A stretch of 14,427 bases of DNA from NCBI GenBank assembly GCA_958446835.1, contig CAUCXT010000055.1, positions 1 through 14,427 of the forward strand, read 5' to 3'. Positions 1 to 7,203 of the stretch are shown piece by piece (the first letter of the stretch is position 1; each line of letters opens with the position of its first letter). Source of the DNA: an uncultured Eubacterium sp. (lineage in GTDB: Bacteria; Bacillota; Clostridia; Lachnospirales; Lachnospiraceae). Both the position numbers and the translations under genes were made by a program. The notes beneath the pieces are model-generated. The model saw only the letters and a program-made list of their open reading frames with translations. It was not told where the DNA came from and searched no databases.

Positions 1-3000
1 TTCCTGCTCATCCGCATTGCCGGCGAGCTTGCCTATTATATTGTTTAACATTCCAAAGCGCCCTACCGCATTTCTTCCGTTAAGCCCACACCGCAGAACC
101 GACTTCGGAGTTTTTATTTCTCCCTTAGGCGTTTCCTCAGTTATATAGTAATCGTACTCGTCATCGCTAAACAACACAAATGTCTTTACAAACACACCTG
201 AACATATATGCTTCATGTCAACTGCTGTATATTCATCCGTTCCATGCTTTGCATAGTGTAATACAACTCTGTTCTGCGGATTTGCCCTGTATTCAACAGC
301 GGTCTTATCCGCTACCTGATACGGAAGCACAAAATACCTTGATAATGGAAGAAAACTTGCAAAAACATATCCCTTCTGTGCCATCGAAACTATAAGCTCA
401 TGGGCTGTCTTTATCCTGTCATTATCAAGACTATCGCATGATGAATAATATTTCAGCAGTGCAAGCCTGCAAATATTGATTACATCCCTGCCTGCAAACA
501 GCCACGCTTCTATGTATTCAAACACACATTCTTCTACCGGCTGTTCCTTCACAAAATACATATATGAGCCGTAAGCAATGTACGCCTCAACAATGCGCTC
601 ACTTGCTCCGTTATCCTTGTAGCTGTGGAATACTTTATGAATTTTTTCTGTGTAATCCTCAGAAAAGAGCATCTGGCATATCAATCTCTCCTCAAGCTCA
701 TACATATCCACACCATTTTCTGTCGCCGTCTCCCATATACTGTACATATACTCTGTAGGTCCATTGTAATATGAATTTAAGAACCTGAGAATGGTGTTAT
801 CATATTTTCCATTGGAAAAAGCATAATATGCCAGCCCGATAAGTGTCTCATCCGGCTTAACTTCCGCCTCATGCCCCTTTATCATAACGGTGCACAGTCT
901 CATGGCGCGCTTAGGACTGATTCCCTCAAAGCTGACTCCATCTAAAAGTCTGTAGGCATCCTCATATCTTCCATAGATTATAAGTATTTCAATAAGCTTA
1001 ATCCTCTGTGCCTCTAAGAGCCGGTTATGTTCAAATATTCCTTCACCATGCTGTGTGGCAAGCATTCTTTTCAGCTCTTCATCCTCATAATTATCAAAAT
1101 AATAATCTATCACCAGCGAAATAAGCTGTCTCCTGAATTGCGGTACAATCCTCTCTTCTTCTGCGAGCTTCCCATACAGCTTTATCAACTCAAGCTGCTT
1201 TCCCTTATATGCCCTGCTCTTCTCACAAAAGTACAATGAGAGCAAAAGATTTCCGTCCATATACGGCATGAGCTGCTTTATCATAAGCTCATTTGTAAAT
1301 ACCCTGTCAAGCTTATACTCCACTGTATCCTTATACAGTCTCCCAAAGCCATCCTCAAAGCTTATACCCGGTTCTGACGTGTATATCTTTACATAAGCAC
1401 ACCCGTCCGAAACAGGGTATCTTTCAAAAGTTTTAAGCTCCTTGTGGCCAATTATAACATTCTTTATATTTTTATTGTTTACAATTATCCTGTATGTGAA
1501 AAGAACATCCGCAGCGCCTTTTGCGTTGTGGCTGTCTATCATGTCCTTCTTCATAAACTCAGAAAGAATTATGCCTGTATTTTCATCCGCCGTTCCTCTT
1601 TCTAATTCTTCACCGATAAATTCCTGTATTCTGGGAATATAGTTGGTGTAAATCTGCGAATTGCTGTCCTTGTTTCTGATTATATTCGCATACAGATACG
1701 CCTTCTGTGCCCTGTCTAACTCGCTATTGTAGCCAAAATACAGCAGCACCATCTTAGGAAGCGGTGATGTATCCTCCCTGTCCCTTGAGGCAAGATAATA
1801 TTCAAACAGTCTTGTTACCTTTATGCCTCTTTCTATTCCTTTTTCGTACCACTGTATGTACCTTGCACCCTTCATGCCATTTCTGATAAGGATACCGCAT
1901 ATTGCCTCAAGAACCTCATCATTCTCTGACAATCTGTACATACCTGTAAGCAGTCTGAACAAAAGTCTCTGCTTTCCATCACAGTTGAGCGCAAGACCTG
2001 CTGCCTGCTCTAAAAGCCTTTCCTCGACAATCCCTTCCTTGCAGCCATATAGCAGCACATGAATTTCAAAATCATTCAGTACACGAAGCAGAAGAGGCTG
2101 TTCATTGAGAATCAGACAGGCCTCCAGCAAAAGAGCCGGGCTTCTCATCCCCCTGTTAAACTGTTCCTTTATTCTTAAAAGCTTAAGGCTCTTATTCTTG
2201 GACATCTCGACATCAAAATACAGAAGTATCCACAATATCTTCCAATCATGTTCACCATTCTCATATATATCCTTCACCATCTGCGATGTCTCAATCGCAT
2301 AAGCTCTGTCCTTGTTATAGAGTGTACTTACATACAGATAATAGCAGTACAGAACCTCATCATTTCCGCGTCCGGCAACCGCTTCATCCCTTGCACATTC
2401 AAGATAGAACTTCGCCTCATTCATCTTATTATCGGATATAAGTATCTGGCTCATCAAAAGGTTACAGTACGGATCGTCCTCATCATTTTTCAGAAGCTCA
2501 GAAAGCGCATTCTTGGATGTGAGTATCCACTGTTCCATATTCACACGATTAAGCCTGAAATTCAGATATGTTTTCATAAGCGTGACAATATTGCGCTTCT
2601 CGAACATATTGATAAGCTTTCCGTCATTCATCGCAAAATTATCAACTTTTACAACAAGAGTTTTTCTTTCATACGGTGTTGAAAACACGATACGACCAGT
2701 ATTCTTTCCTGCATGAAGTTCCTTATCGCTCAGATAAAAAGTATATTCAAGCTTACCACCGATAAAGTCTCCCTCATCATAGCTTGTCCTGTCAATGATG
2801 ATGAAGTCTCCCTCTGCCTCTACCTGCAGATTCACATGCCCCCACACGCTCTTGTTTATCATTACCGTTACCGGCATTTCGCCTTCAAGGCTGTCAAGCG
2901 ATATTTCCTCCTTTTCAAGGCTTATACCGACCTGACTTTTTTTGTGAACCGCTATAAGGAACTCTTCCATAGCTGTCTTGATGTCCGTCCCAAGAATAAG

Positions 3001-3555
3001 CTCATCACGCAGCTTGCACAGACCTAAATCGCCATTTAAGAAAACGTCGGAAAAGAACCTGTCCGAGAATATCCCCAGAGCCTCATTCTGGTTCACCTTT
3101 GCAAGATTCGCAAACTGGAAAAGGTTGGATATTTCCCCTATCTGCGAATTATATGAGCCAGCTATGACCTGGAATTCAAACGGAATCTCAACCTCTCCCC
3201 CGTTTGTAACCGCAACAATTGAGCCTTCCACAAAATCTCCGGCATCAAGTCCCTGCACATCCACAATATACCCGACAGTATTTTCCATCCCAATGAATCT
3301 GTCTGTCGAAAGTCTTACCCTTTTATTAGTTGAGAATAATAGTCCTTTTATCTCGCGTCCCATTCTTTCGGATATTTTTACACTACCACCATATCCGGTA
3401 TTAGATGGCTTTCCTGTCCACGCATGTACCAAGTGTTCTTCGGACTGTTCACAGTTCTTCTTTACAGTGGCAATTATCATCTCCGGCTCTGTAAGGGCGG
3501 ACAATGGCTCATATTCAAATGTTCCTCTTGCGTATCTGTTAATCTGCTCCTTCAA
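1..3555 (-). CDS. Giant cytoplasmic protein, DUF5717-like (partial, C-terminus off the left edge)
   Basis: One uninterrupted minus-strand frame runs from a TTG at 3555 to the window edge (1185 codons, no stop seen). TTG is chosen as the start because GGAGGAG lies 5 nt upstream, inside the end of rarA, and because it overlaps the rarA stop by 4 nt. There is no signal peptide or clear membrane segment, so it is probably cytoplasmic. Residues about 69-131 and 219-303 are beta-rich and share a GDF(V/I)xG motif (106-111 and 262-267). Residues about 320-700 are predominantly helical and look like TPR/HEAT-type solenoid; a beta-rich stretch follows (about 715-780), then more helical repeats. I recognise no catalytic motif. 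Size, position behind rarA and character match what I remember of the Lachnospiraceae family DUF5717, but I could not check this. Function unknown; a scaffold or adaptor role is only a guess from the repeat architecture. Confidence 0.9.
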   Translation of the reverse strand, partial: MKEQINRYARGTFEYEPLSALTEPEMIIATVKKNCEQSEEHLVHAWTGKPSNTGYGGSVKISERMGREIKGLLFSTNKRVRLSTDRFIGMENTVGYIVDVQGLDAGDFVEGSIVAVTNGGEVEIPFEFQVIAGSYNSQIGEISNLFQFANLAKVNQNEALGIFSDRFFSDVFLNGDLGLCKLRDELILGTDIKTAMEEFLIAVHKKSQVGISLEKEEISLDSLEGEMPVTVMINKSVWGHVNLQVEAEGDFIIIDRTSYDEGDFIGGKLEYTFYLSDKELHAGKNTGRIVFSTPYERKTLVVKVDNFAMNDGKLINMFEKRNIVTLMKTYLNFRLNRVNMEQWILTSKNALSELLKNDEDDPYCNLLMSQILISDNKMNEAKFYLECARDEAVAGRGNDEVLYCYYLYVSTLYNKDRAYAIETSQMVKDIYENGEHDWKILWILLYFDVEMSKNKSLKLLRIKEQFNRGMRSPALLLEACLILNEQPLLLRVLNDFEIHVLLYGCKEGIVEERLLEQAAGLALNCDGKQRLLFRLLTGMYRLSENDEVLEAICGILIRNGMKGARYIQWYEKGIERGIKVTRLFEYYLASRDREDTSPLPKMVLLYFGYNSELDRAQKAYLYANIIRNKDSNSQIYTNYIPRIQEFIGEELERGTADENTGIILSEFMKKDMIDSHNAKGAADVLFTYRIIVNNKNIKNVIIGHKELKTFERYPVSDGCAYVKIYTSEPGISFEDGFGRLYKDTVEYKLDRVFTNELMIKQLMPYMDGNLLLSLYFCEKSRAYKGKQLELIKLYGKLAEEERIVPQFRRQLISLVIDYYFDNYEDEELKRMLATQHGEGIFEHNRLLEAQRIKLIEILIIYGRYEDAYRLLDGVSFEGISPKRAMRLCTVMIKGHEAEVKPDETLIGLAYYAFSNGKYDNTILRFLNSYYNGPTEYMYSIWETATENGVDMYELEERLICQMLFSEDYTEKIHKVFHSYKDNGASERIVEAYIAYGSYMYFVKEQPVEECVFEYIEAWLFAGRDVINICRLALLKYYSSCDSLDNDRIKTAHELIVSMAQKGYVFASFLPLSRYFVLPYQVADKTAVEYRANPQNRVVLHYAKHGTDEYTAVDMKHICSGVFVKTFVLFSDDEYDYYITEETPKGEIKTPKSVLRCGLNGRNAVGRFGMLNNIIGKLAGNADEQE

Positions 3556-4874
3556 GAGTTCTCCTCCAGTCGTTTCATGTGCTCACTGATATGTTTCTCA
3601 TACCCATTGTCCGTAGGTTCATAGAACTTTCTTCCCACAAGCGTGTCCGGTAAATACTGCTGCTTTACATAATGCATAGGGTAATCATGTGCATACAGGT
3701 ATCCCGTGCCATGCCCAAGTTTAGCAGCCGACTTATAATGCGCATCCTGCAGGTGCGGTGGAATGACCGCCGTCTTTTCTCCTGCCACCTGTGCCATTGC
3801 CTTGTCTATTCCAAGGTACGAGGCATTGCTCTTAGGCGCCGTAGCAATATATGTCACTGCCTGAGCAAGTATTATCTGCGCCTCCGGCATACCTATACGT
3901 TCCACAGCCTCACAAGCCGACACCGCAACCACGAGCGCCTGCGGGTCCGCATTTCCCACATCCTCACTGGCACATATCATTATTCTTCTCGCAATGAACT
4001 TGATATCCTCACCTGCATACAGCATGCGTGCAAGATAATAGAGTGCCGCATCCGGGTCTGAACCTCTCATACTCTTTATAAACGCCGATATCGTGTCATA
4101 ATGGTTGTCACCGGTCTTATCATATCTTATAACTCTCTTCTGTATGCACTCCTGTGCAACCTCAAGTGTTATGTGTATCTTACCGTCATCCGCCCTGTTA
4201 GTCGACATAATGCCAAGCTCAACGGCATTGAGCGCGTTTCTGGCATCACCGTTGGCAATATCGGCAAGAAATTCCGCCGCATCTTCATCAATCACCGCAT
4301 CGTAGGCTCCCATGCCTCTCTCCTTATCATACACAGCAGTATGTATAAGCGAAAGTATATCCTCCTTCTCAAGTGCCTTGAGTTCAAAAATAATCGAACG
4401 CGATATAAGCGCCGAGTTCACCTCAAAATAAGGATTCTCCGTGGTCGCTCCTATAAGAATGAGCGTTCCGTCCTCCACAAAAGGAAGCAGATAATCCTGC
4501 TGCCCCTTGTTGAAACGATGAATCTCATCCACAAACAATATGGTCTTACGTCCATACATCCCCATATTATTCTTAGCGGCAGCTACTACATCCTCCATAT
4601 CCTTCTTTCCGGCAACGGTGGCATTTATCTGCCTGAAATCGGCACTTGTCGTGTTGGCTATGACCTTCGCCAAAGTGGTCTTTCCGGTTCCCGGAGGTCC
4701 ATAGAAAATAATAGAACTCAGTTTATCCGCCTTGATCGCGCGATACAGAAGCTTGTCGGGACCTATTATATGTCTCTGTCCAACCACCTCGTCAAGATTC
4801 CTCGGTCTCATGCGCTGCGCAAGCGGCGAATTATCCTTCATGGAATTTTCTCTCATATAATCAAAAAGATCCAT
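3552..4874 (-). CDS. rarA: Replication-associated recombination protein A (RarA/MgsA), AAA+ ATPase
   Basis: This is a 440-residue protein, the usual length for the RarA/MgsA/WRNIP1 family, which acts at stalled replication forks together with SSB and recombination proteins. Visible motifs: the N-terminal RPRNLDEVVGQ segment (23-33), Walker A GPPGTGKT (59-66), Walker B ILFVDEIH (112-119), sensor 1 region GATTENP (142-148) and a SRS segment (158-160) likely to carry the arginine finger. The C-terminal third matches the tetramerisation domain of the family, including SACEAVERIGMPEA and the terminal YLPDTLVGRKFYEP region. ATG at 4874 has AAGGAAGG 7 nt upstream. It lies 62 nt behind the polysaccharide deacetylase gene and overlaps the next gene by 4 nt, so an operon is likely. 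The identification is strong; the operon is inferred. Confidence 0.97.
   Translation of the reverse strand: MDLFDYMRENSMKDNSPLAQRMRPRNLDEVVGQRHIIGPDKLLYRAIKADKLSSIIFYGPPGTGKTTLAKVIANTTSADFRQINATVAGKKDMEDVVAAAKNNMGMYGRKTILFVDEIHRFNKGQQDYLLPFVEDGTLILIGATTENPYFEVNSALISRSIIFELKALEKEDILSLIHTAVYDKERGMGAYDAVIDEDAAEFLADIANGDARNALNAVELGIMSTNRADDGKIHITLEVAQECIQKRVIRYDKTGDNHYDTISAFIKSMRGSDPDAALYYLARMLYAGEDIKFIARRIMICASEDVGNADPQALVVAVSACEAVERIGMPEAQIILAQAVTYIATAPKSNASYLGIDKAMAQVAGEKTAVIPPHLQDAHYKSAAKLGHGTGYLYAHDYPMHYVKQQYLPDTLVGRKFYEPTDNGYEKHISEHMKRLEENS
3561..3567 (-). promoter_or_regulatory. Ribosome binding site deciding the TTG start of the giant protein
   Basis: GGAGGAG on the minus strand lies within the last codons of rarA, with a 5-nt spacer to TTG at 3555-3553. 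No ATG in this frame is better placed. The arrangement (Shine-Dalgarno inside the upstream gene, stop and start sharing TTGA) is typical of translational coupling. Confidence 0.8.
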
Positions 4875-4889
4875 CTATGTGCCTTCCTT

Positions 4890-4931
4890 CTATAATAATC
4901 ATTCTATAATAATCATCCTATAATAATTATG
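4890..4931. repeat. Three tandem 14-bp repeats between the deacetylase gene and rarA
   Basis: Three adjacent 14-bp units, 4890-4903, 4904-4917 and 4918-4931, all begin CTATAATAAT; the first two differ only in the last base and the third is slightly diverged (TTATG instead of TCATT). They fill most of the 62-nt gap. On the coding strand each unit carries TTATTATAG, so each contains a -10-like TATTAT. I see no well-spaced -35 for any of them. The last unit ends just before the rarA Shine-Dalgarno sequence. Confidence 0.9.
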
Positions 4932-4936
4932 TATTA

Positions 4937-5608
4937 TCAATTTATCAGTATATCCTCAACCGTGACGAAAATATAACCTCGTGCCTTCAGCTCATCGACT
5001 ATCCTCAGAGCTGCTGCAACCGATGACGAGTAGATATCATGCAGAAGAATTATATCCCCATCCTTAACATTATTCACCACATGATTCACAACCGCATCCA
5101 CGTTATTTGTATTCCAGTCCTGCGGATCAACCGTCCACAACACTTTATTCAGATTAATCATACATTCCAGCTCATCATTATAAGCACCGTATGGCGGACG
5201 TATGTACTCTACAGGCTCACCTGTAATCTTCTCTATCGCCTCACAGGTCTTTTTTACCTCCTCGCATGCGGCAGCATCGTTTAATGTATCAAGCTTCACA
5301 TGAGAAAATGTATGATTTCCGATAAGGTGTCCATCCTCCTTCATCTGCCGGATAAGCTCCTCATTTCCCTCTATATGTTCTCCTAACACAAAAAAACTCG
5401 CTACAACCCCTCTTTTTTTCAGTCCATCTAAAAGTTCCTTCGTATATGTCCCATGTGGTCCGTCATCAAATGTCAAAGCTACCACATTCTCATAGAAGGT
5501 GGTCGAAACCTTGACGCTGGCCTGTGGCGTCCTGTTCTCATAGATAAGTACGAACATAAATAAATCAAGGCACAAAAATGAGCAGATAATAAGCAGCCTC
5601 TTTGCCAT
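4937..5608 (-). CDS. Membrane-anchored polysaccharide deacetylase (NodB homology domain, CE4)
   Basis: A 223-residue protein with one N-terminal hydrophobic segment (about 4-22) without an obvious cleavage site, so probably a signal anchor placing the enzyme outside the membrane. The catalytic domain fills the rest. All five CE4 motifs are visible: TFDDGPH (46-52, with D48/D49), HTFSH (99-103, metal-binding histidines), RPPYG (137-141), DPQDW (161-165) and LLHD (188-191). The family removes N-acetyl groups from peptidoglycan GlcNAc/MurNAc or related glycans using a divalent metal. The single-domain layout resembles PdaA/PdaB-type proteins, but the exact substrate cannot be read from sequence. 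ATG at 5608 has AAGGAAG 6 nt upstream. The gene sits 62 nt upstream of rarA. Confidence 0.93.
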   Translation of the reverse strand: MAKRLLIICSFLCLDLFMFVLIYENRTPQASVKVSTTFYENVVALTFDDGPHGTYTKELLDGLKKRGVVASFFVLGEHIEGNEELIRQMKEDGHLIGNHTFSHVKLDTLNDAAACEEVKKTCEAIEKITGEPVEYIRPPYGAYNDELECMINLNKVLWTVDPQDWNTNNVDAVVNHVVNNVKDGDIILLHDIYSSSVAAALRIVDELKARGYIFVTVEDILIN

Positions 5609-5647
5609 CTATACTTCCTTAAATCGTCTTAAATTTTCGTTCATTCG

Positions 5648-5653
5648 ATTATA
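5648..5653 (-). promoter_or_regulatory. Probable -10 element upstream of the deacetylase gene
   Basis: A perfect TATAAT on the minus strand lies 40 nt upstream of the deacetylase ATG. The -35 is weak: TTAATT at an 18-nt spacing is the best candidate. It would give the deacetylase-rarA-DUF5717 group its own start site in addition to any read-through from the membrane protein gene. Confidence 0.5.
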
Positions 5654-5695
5654 TGCCACACAGCATGTACTAATTAACACTTTCATAACCGGGGT

Positions 5696-6388
5696 TTACT
5701 TATCAAGCTTTACGTTTCCCTTTTCATCCACCGATTTGGAAGAATCAACATATTCCCCCAGCTCGTCAAGCTTCATGCTGACAAAGCGATCCTCCTTAAG
5801 TTCAGGCTCAGGAAATGCATTTCTATTCATCTTCTTAGTCGCCTTGAGCGAATTGAGTTTATTGATATTTCGCTGTGGAGCTCCCTCTTCCTTTTCCGTT
5901 TTTCTGCCATTTCCCTGTTTCTTATAGTCGTCCATAGCAGTAATAGTATTATAGACATTTCTTGTCGGCTTAGCCTGCTTCACATCATCCACTGCCGAGT
6001 GATAAAGTATATGTCTTGGTATCGTTAATATCAAAAAAACTCCTAAGGCTATGTAATGGAACGGCTCATCAAAATCGCCAACATTGACCACAAACATCGC
6101 AAGGAAACACAGCTCCACCACGTCAAATATCATGTAGCCGAAATAGCTTCTGCCCTGCTGCCTTGTCATATTATCAAACGCATTCATTCCATAGAGTGCC
6201 GCAATATTAAAAAGCAGCGAATACCCCATCATAAGCACCATCAGTGAAAGCTTATACCAAAGAGCATCATTATAACCTGATACTGTAACCACAATAACAT
6301 ATATAAGTCCGCACAATAATAGTATCATATTGGTTATCATTGTAATTTTTATCATGTCTATAGCTTTCGCATTCTCTTTTTCCGCCAT
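5696..6388 (-). CDS. Uncharacterised four-TM membrane protein with long charged cytoplasmic tail
   Basis: I do not recognise a family. The start is set at 6388 (MAEKEN) because GGGAGGA lies 6 nt upstream; an in-frame ATG 24 nt further up has no ribosome binding site. The 230-residue product has four hydrophobic segments (about 14-37, 45-67, 82-102, 108-125), with basic residues favouring both ends inside. The remaining ~100 residues are a highly charged, low-complexity tail rich in Lys, Glu and Asn. No enzymatic motif is visible. It is 87 nt upstream of the deacetylase gene in the same direction and has its own promoter, so it may be the first gene of the cluster that includes the deacetylase and rarA. 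Confidence 0.8.
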   Translation of the reverse strand: MAEKENAKAIDMIKITMITNMILLLCGLIYVIVVTVSGYNDALWYKLSLMVLMMGYSLLFNIAALYGMNAFDNMTRQQGRSYFGYMIFDVVELCFLAMFVVNVGDFDEPFHYIALGVFLILTIPRHILYHSAVDDVKQAKPTRNVYNTITAMDDYKKQGNGRKTEKEEGAPQRNINKLNSLKATKKMNRNAFPEPELKEDRFVSMKLDELGEYVDSSKSVDEKGNVKLDK

Positions 6389-6421
6389 GTCATTCCTCCC
6401 ACAATATAGCAATCATTTTCT

Positions 6422-6450
6422 ATTGTAGCACATTTTATCACCGTGTACAA
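6422..6450 (-). promoter_or_regulatory. SigA-type promoter of the four-TM protein gene
   Basis: On the minus strand, TTGTAC (6450-6445) is followed after exactly 17 nt by TACAAT (6427-6422), with a TGC extension just before the -10. Distance from the -10 to the chosen ATG is 33 nt, which leaves room for the GGGAGGA ribosome binding site. Confidence 0.65.
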
Positions 6451-6692
6451 GATTTCACTGTTTTCCGACAAGCGCCTATGCACCCATCGTCATACAAATA
6501 TAATTTTTTATCTTCTGAATGTCTAACAAGCAAGGACGTGTAAAATACATTGTACCTCTCTATCTCCCCTGCTTCACCATATACTTGTAATGCAAATCGT
6601 GAATCATATCGATATCACCCGAATTTTGCATTTCTCCAATGTTTTTCTTCATTATTCTCTCGAAAATGTTTCCCAACCGCAATCTCTATCAA
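6441..6692 (-). pseudogene. Decayed coding remnant, possibly from a phage/ICE-type protein
   Basis: This gap has no intact gene, but one minus-strand frame reads like real protein between a TAG (6695-6693) and a TGA (6440-6438), with one internal TGA at 6617-6615. Downstream of the internal stop it reads RFALQVYGEAGEIERYNVF (from 6599) and then LLVRHSEDKKLYLYD (ending 6489). Upstream it reads IAVGKHFRENNEEKHWRNAKFG. The composition is protein-like rather than random, and it reminds me of C-terminal segments in large phage or conjugative-element proteins of Clostridia, but I cannot verify that. There is no start or ribosome binding site. The end of the frame is overlapped by the promoter of the four-TM gene. 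Bases 6693-6761 beyond it hold nothing I can identify. Confidence 0.35.
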
Positions 6693-6761
6693 CTATAAGT
6701 AAAAAGTATCTCAATAATTTTATGTTTCATCCAAATAAATTAATCATCTGAACAATATATC

Positions 6762-6790
6762 TTGTATTTTGATGGCGCAGAAAGTACAAT
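6762..6790 (+). promoter_or_regulatory. SigA-type promoter of the DUF4250 gene
   Basis: TTGTAT (6762-6767) and TACAAT (6785-6790) are separated by 17 nt. Transcription would start near 6797, giving a leader of about 77 nt before the ATG at 6874. This promoter lies across the upstream ATG codons of the same frame, which supports the downstream start. Confidence 0.6.
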
Positions 6791-6873
6791 GGGAGAGGAT
6801 TTTTAGAACACATCTGTCTTTAGATAATTGCGAAACACAAATCAATAACTATTTTATAAAAAGGAGGCTTACC

Positions 6874-7053
6874 ATGTACACACTTCCAAAAGACCCGGTA
6901 ATGCTTTTAAGCTTCGTAAATATGAAGCTGCGCGATGAATTTACAAGTCTTGATGAGCTTGCCGCTGCCTGCTCAACTACAACACAGGAGATTAAGGACG
7001 CACTGGGAAAAATCAATTATGAATATAATGAGGAGCAGAACCAGTTCAAATAA
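6874..7053 (+). CDS. DUF4250-family small protein
   Basis: A 59-residue protein and the only plus-strand gene. The start at 6874 is supported by a strong AAGGAGG 7 nt upstream; an in-frame ATG at 6769 lies inside the predicted promoter and has no ribosome binding site. The sequence carries the hallmark order of the DUF4250 family as I know it: LPKDPVMLLSFVNMKLRD (4-21), SLDELAAAC (25-33) and a terminal YEYNEEQNQF (49-58). The middle (about 24-45) could be a small helix-turn-helix-like unit, and the last part a beta hairpin with a closing Asn-Gln-Phe. The family is widespread in Clostridia and has no known function. It appears monocistronic, ending at the bidirectional terminator downstream. 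Confidence 0.88.
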   Translation: MYTLPKDPVMLLSFVNMKLRDEFTSLDELAAACSTTTQEIKDALGKINYEYNEEQNQFK

Positions 7054-7110
7054 TTATTCCGAAAGATTATGGTGCCAAGACATGCCCATTTAATCTATGA
7101 AAACAAAAGA

Positions 7111-7169
7111 GACTGCCTGCATTGGCGATAAATTTTTCAAAATTTAACCGCTAATGCGACAGTCTTTTT
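7111..7169. terminator. Bidirectional intrinsic terminator between the DUF4250 gene and clpB
   Basis: A long hairpin: GACTG (7111-7115) pairs with CAGTC (7160-7164), GCATTGGCG (7119-7127) with CGCTAATGC (7149-7157, one wobble), and TAAATTTT (7129-7136) with AAAATTTA (7139-7146). It is followed by TTTTT (7165-7169) on the plus strand. On the minus strand the hairpin is followed by TCTTTTGTTT. It can therefore stop transcription from both converging genes. Confidence 0.88.
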
Positions 7170-7203
7170 CTTATTATCTGTTATTTATGCTGAGATATGA
7201 AGC

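Noticed and set aside
2248..3589. Several plus-strand frames of 100-200 codons over the left region
   Set aside because: They are shadows of the giant minus-strand frame, which is continuous from 3555 to 1 and has a strong ribosome binding site.
4101..4895. Long plus-strand open frame (264 codons) antisense to rarA
   Set aside because: It lies entirely opposite a clear rarA, has no recognisable domain, has shadow-like composition, and no ribosome binding site was seen.
4890..4931. CRISPR-like array
   Set aside because: Units are 14 bp and directly adjacent with no spacers, so this is a simple tandem repeat.
6389..6412. Upstream ATG (6412) for the four-TM protein
   Set aside because: The strong GGGAGGA sits between this ATG and the one at 6388, so only the latter is properly spaced.
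6769..6873. N-terminal extension of the DUF4250 protein from ATG 6769
   Set aside because: The extra 35 codons begin within the predicted promoter, lack a ribosome binding site and do not belong to the conserved family length.
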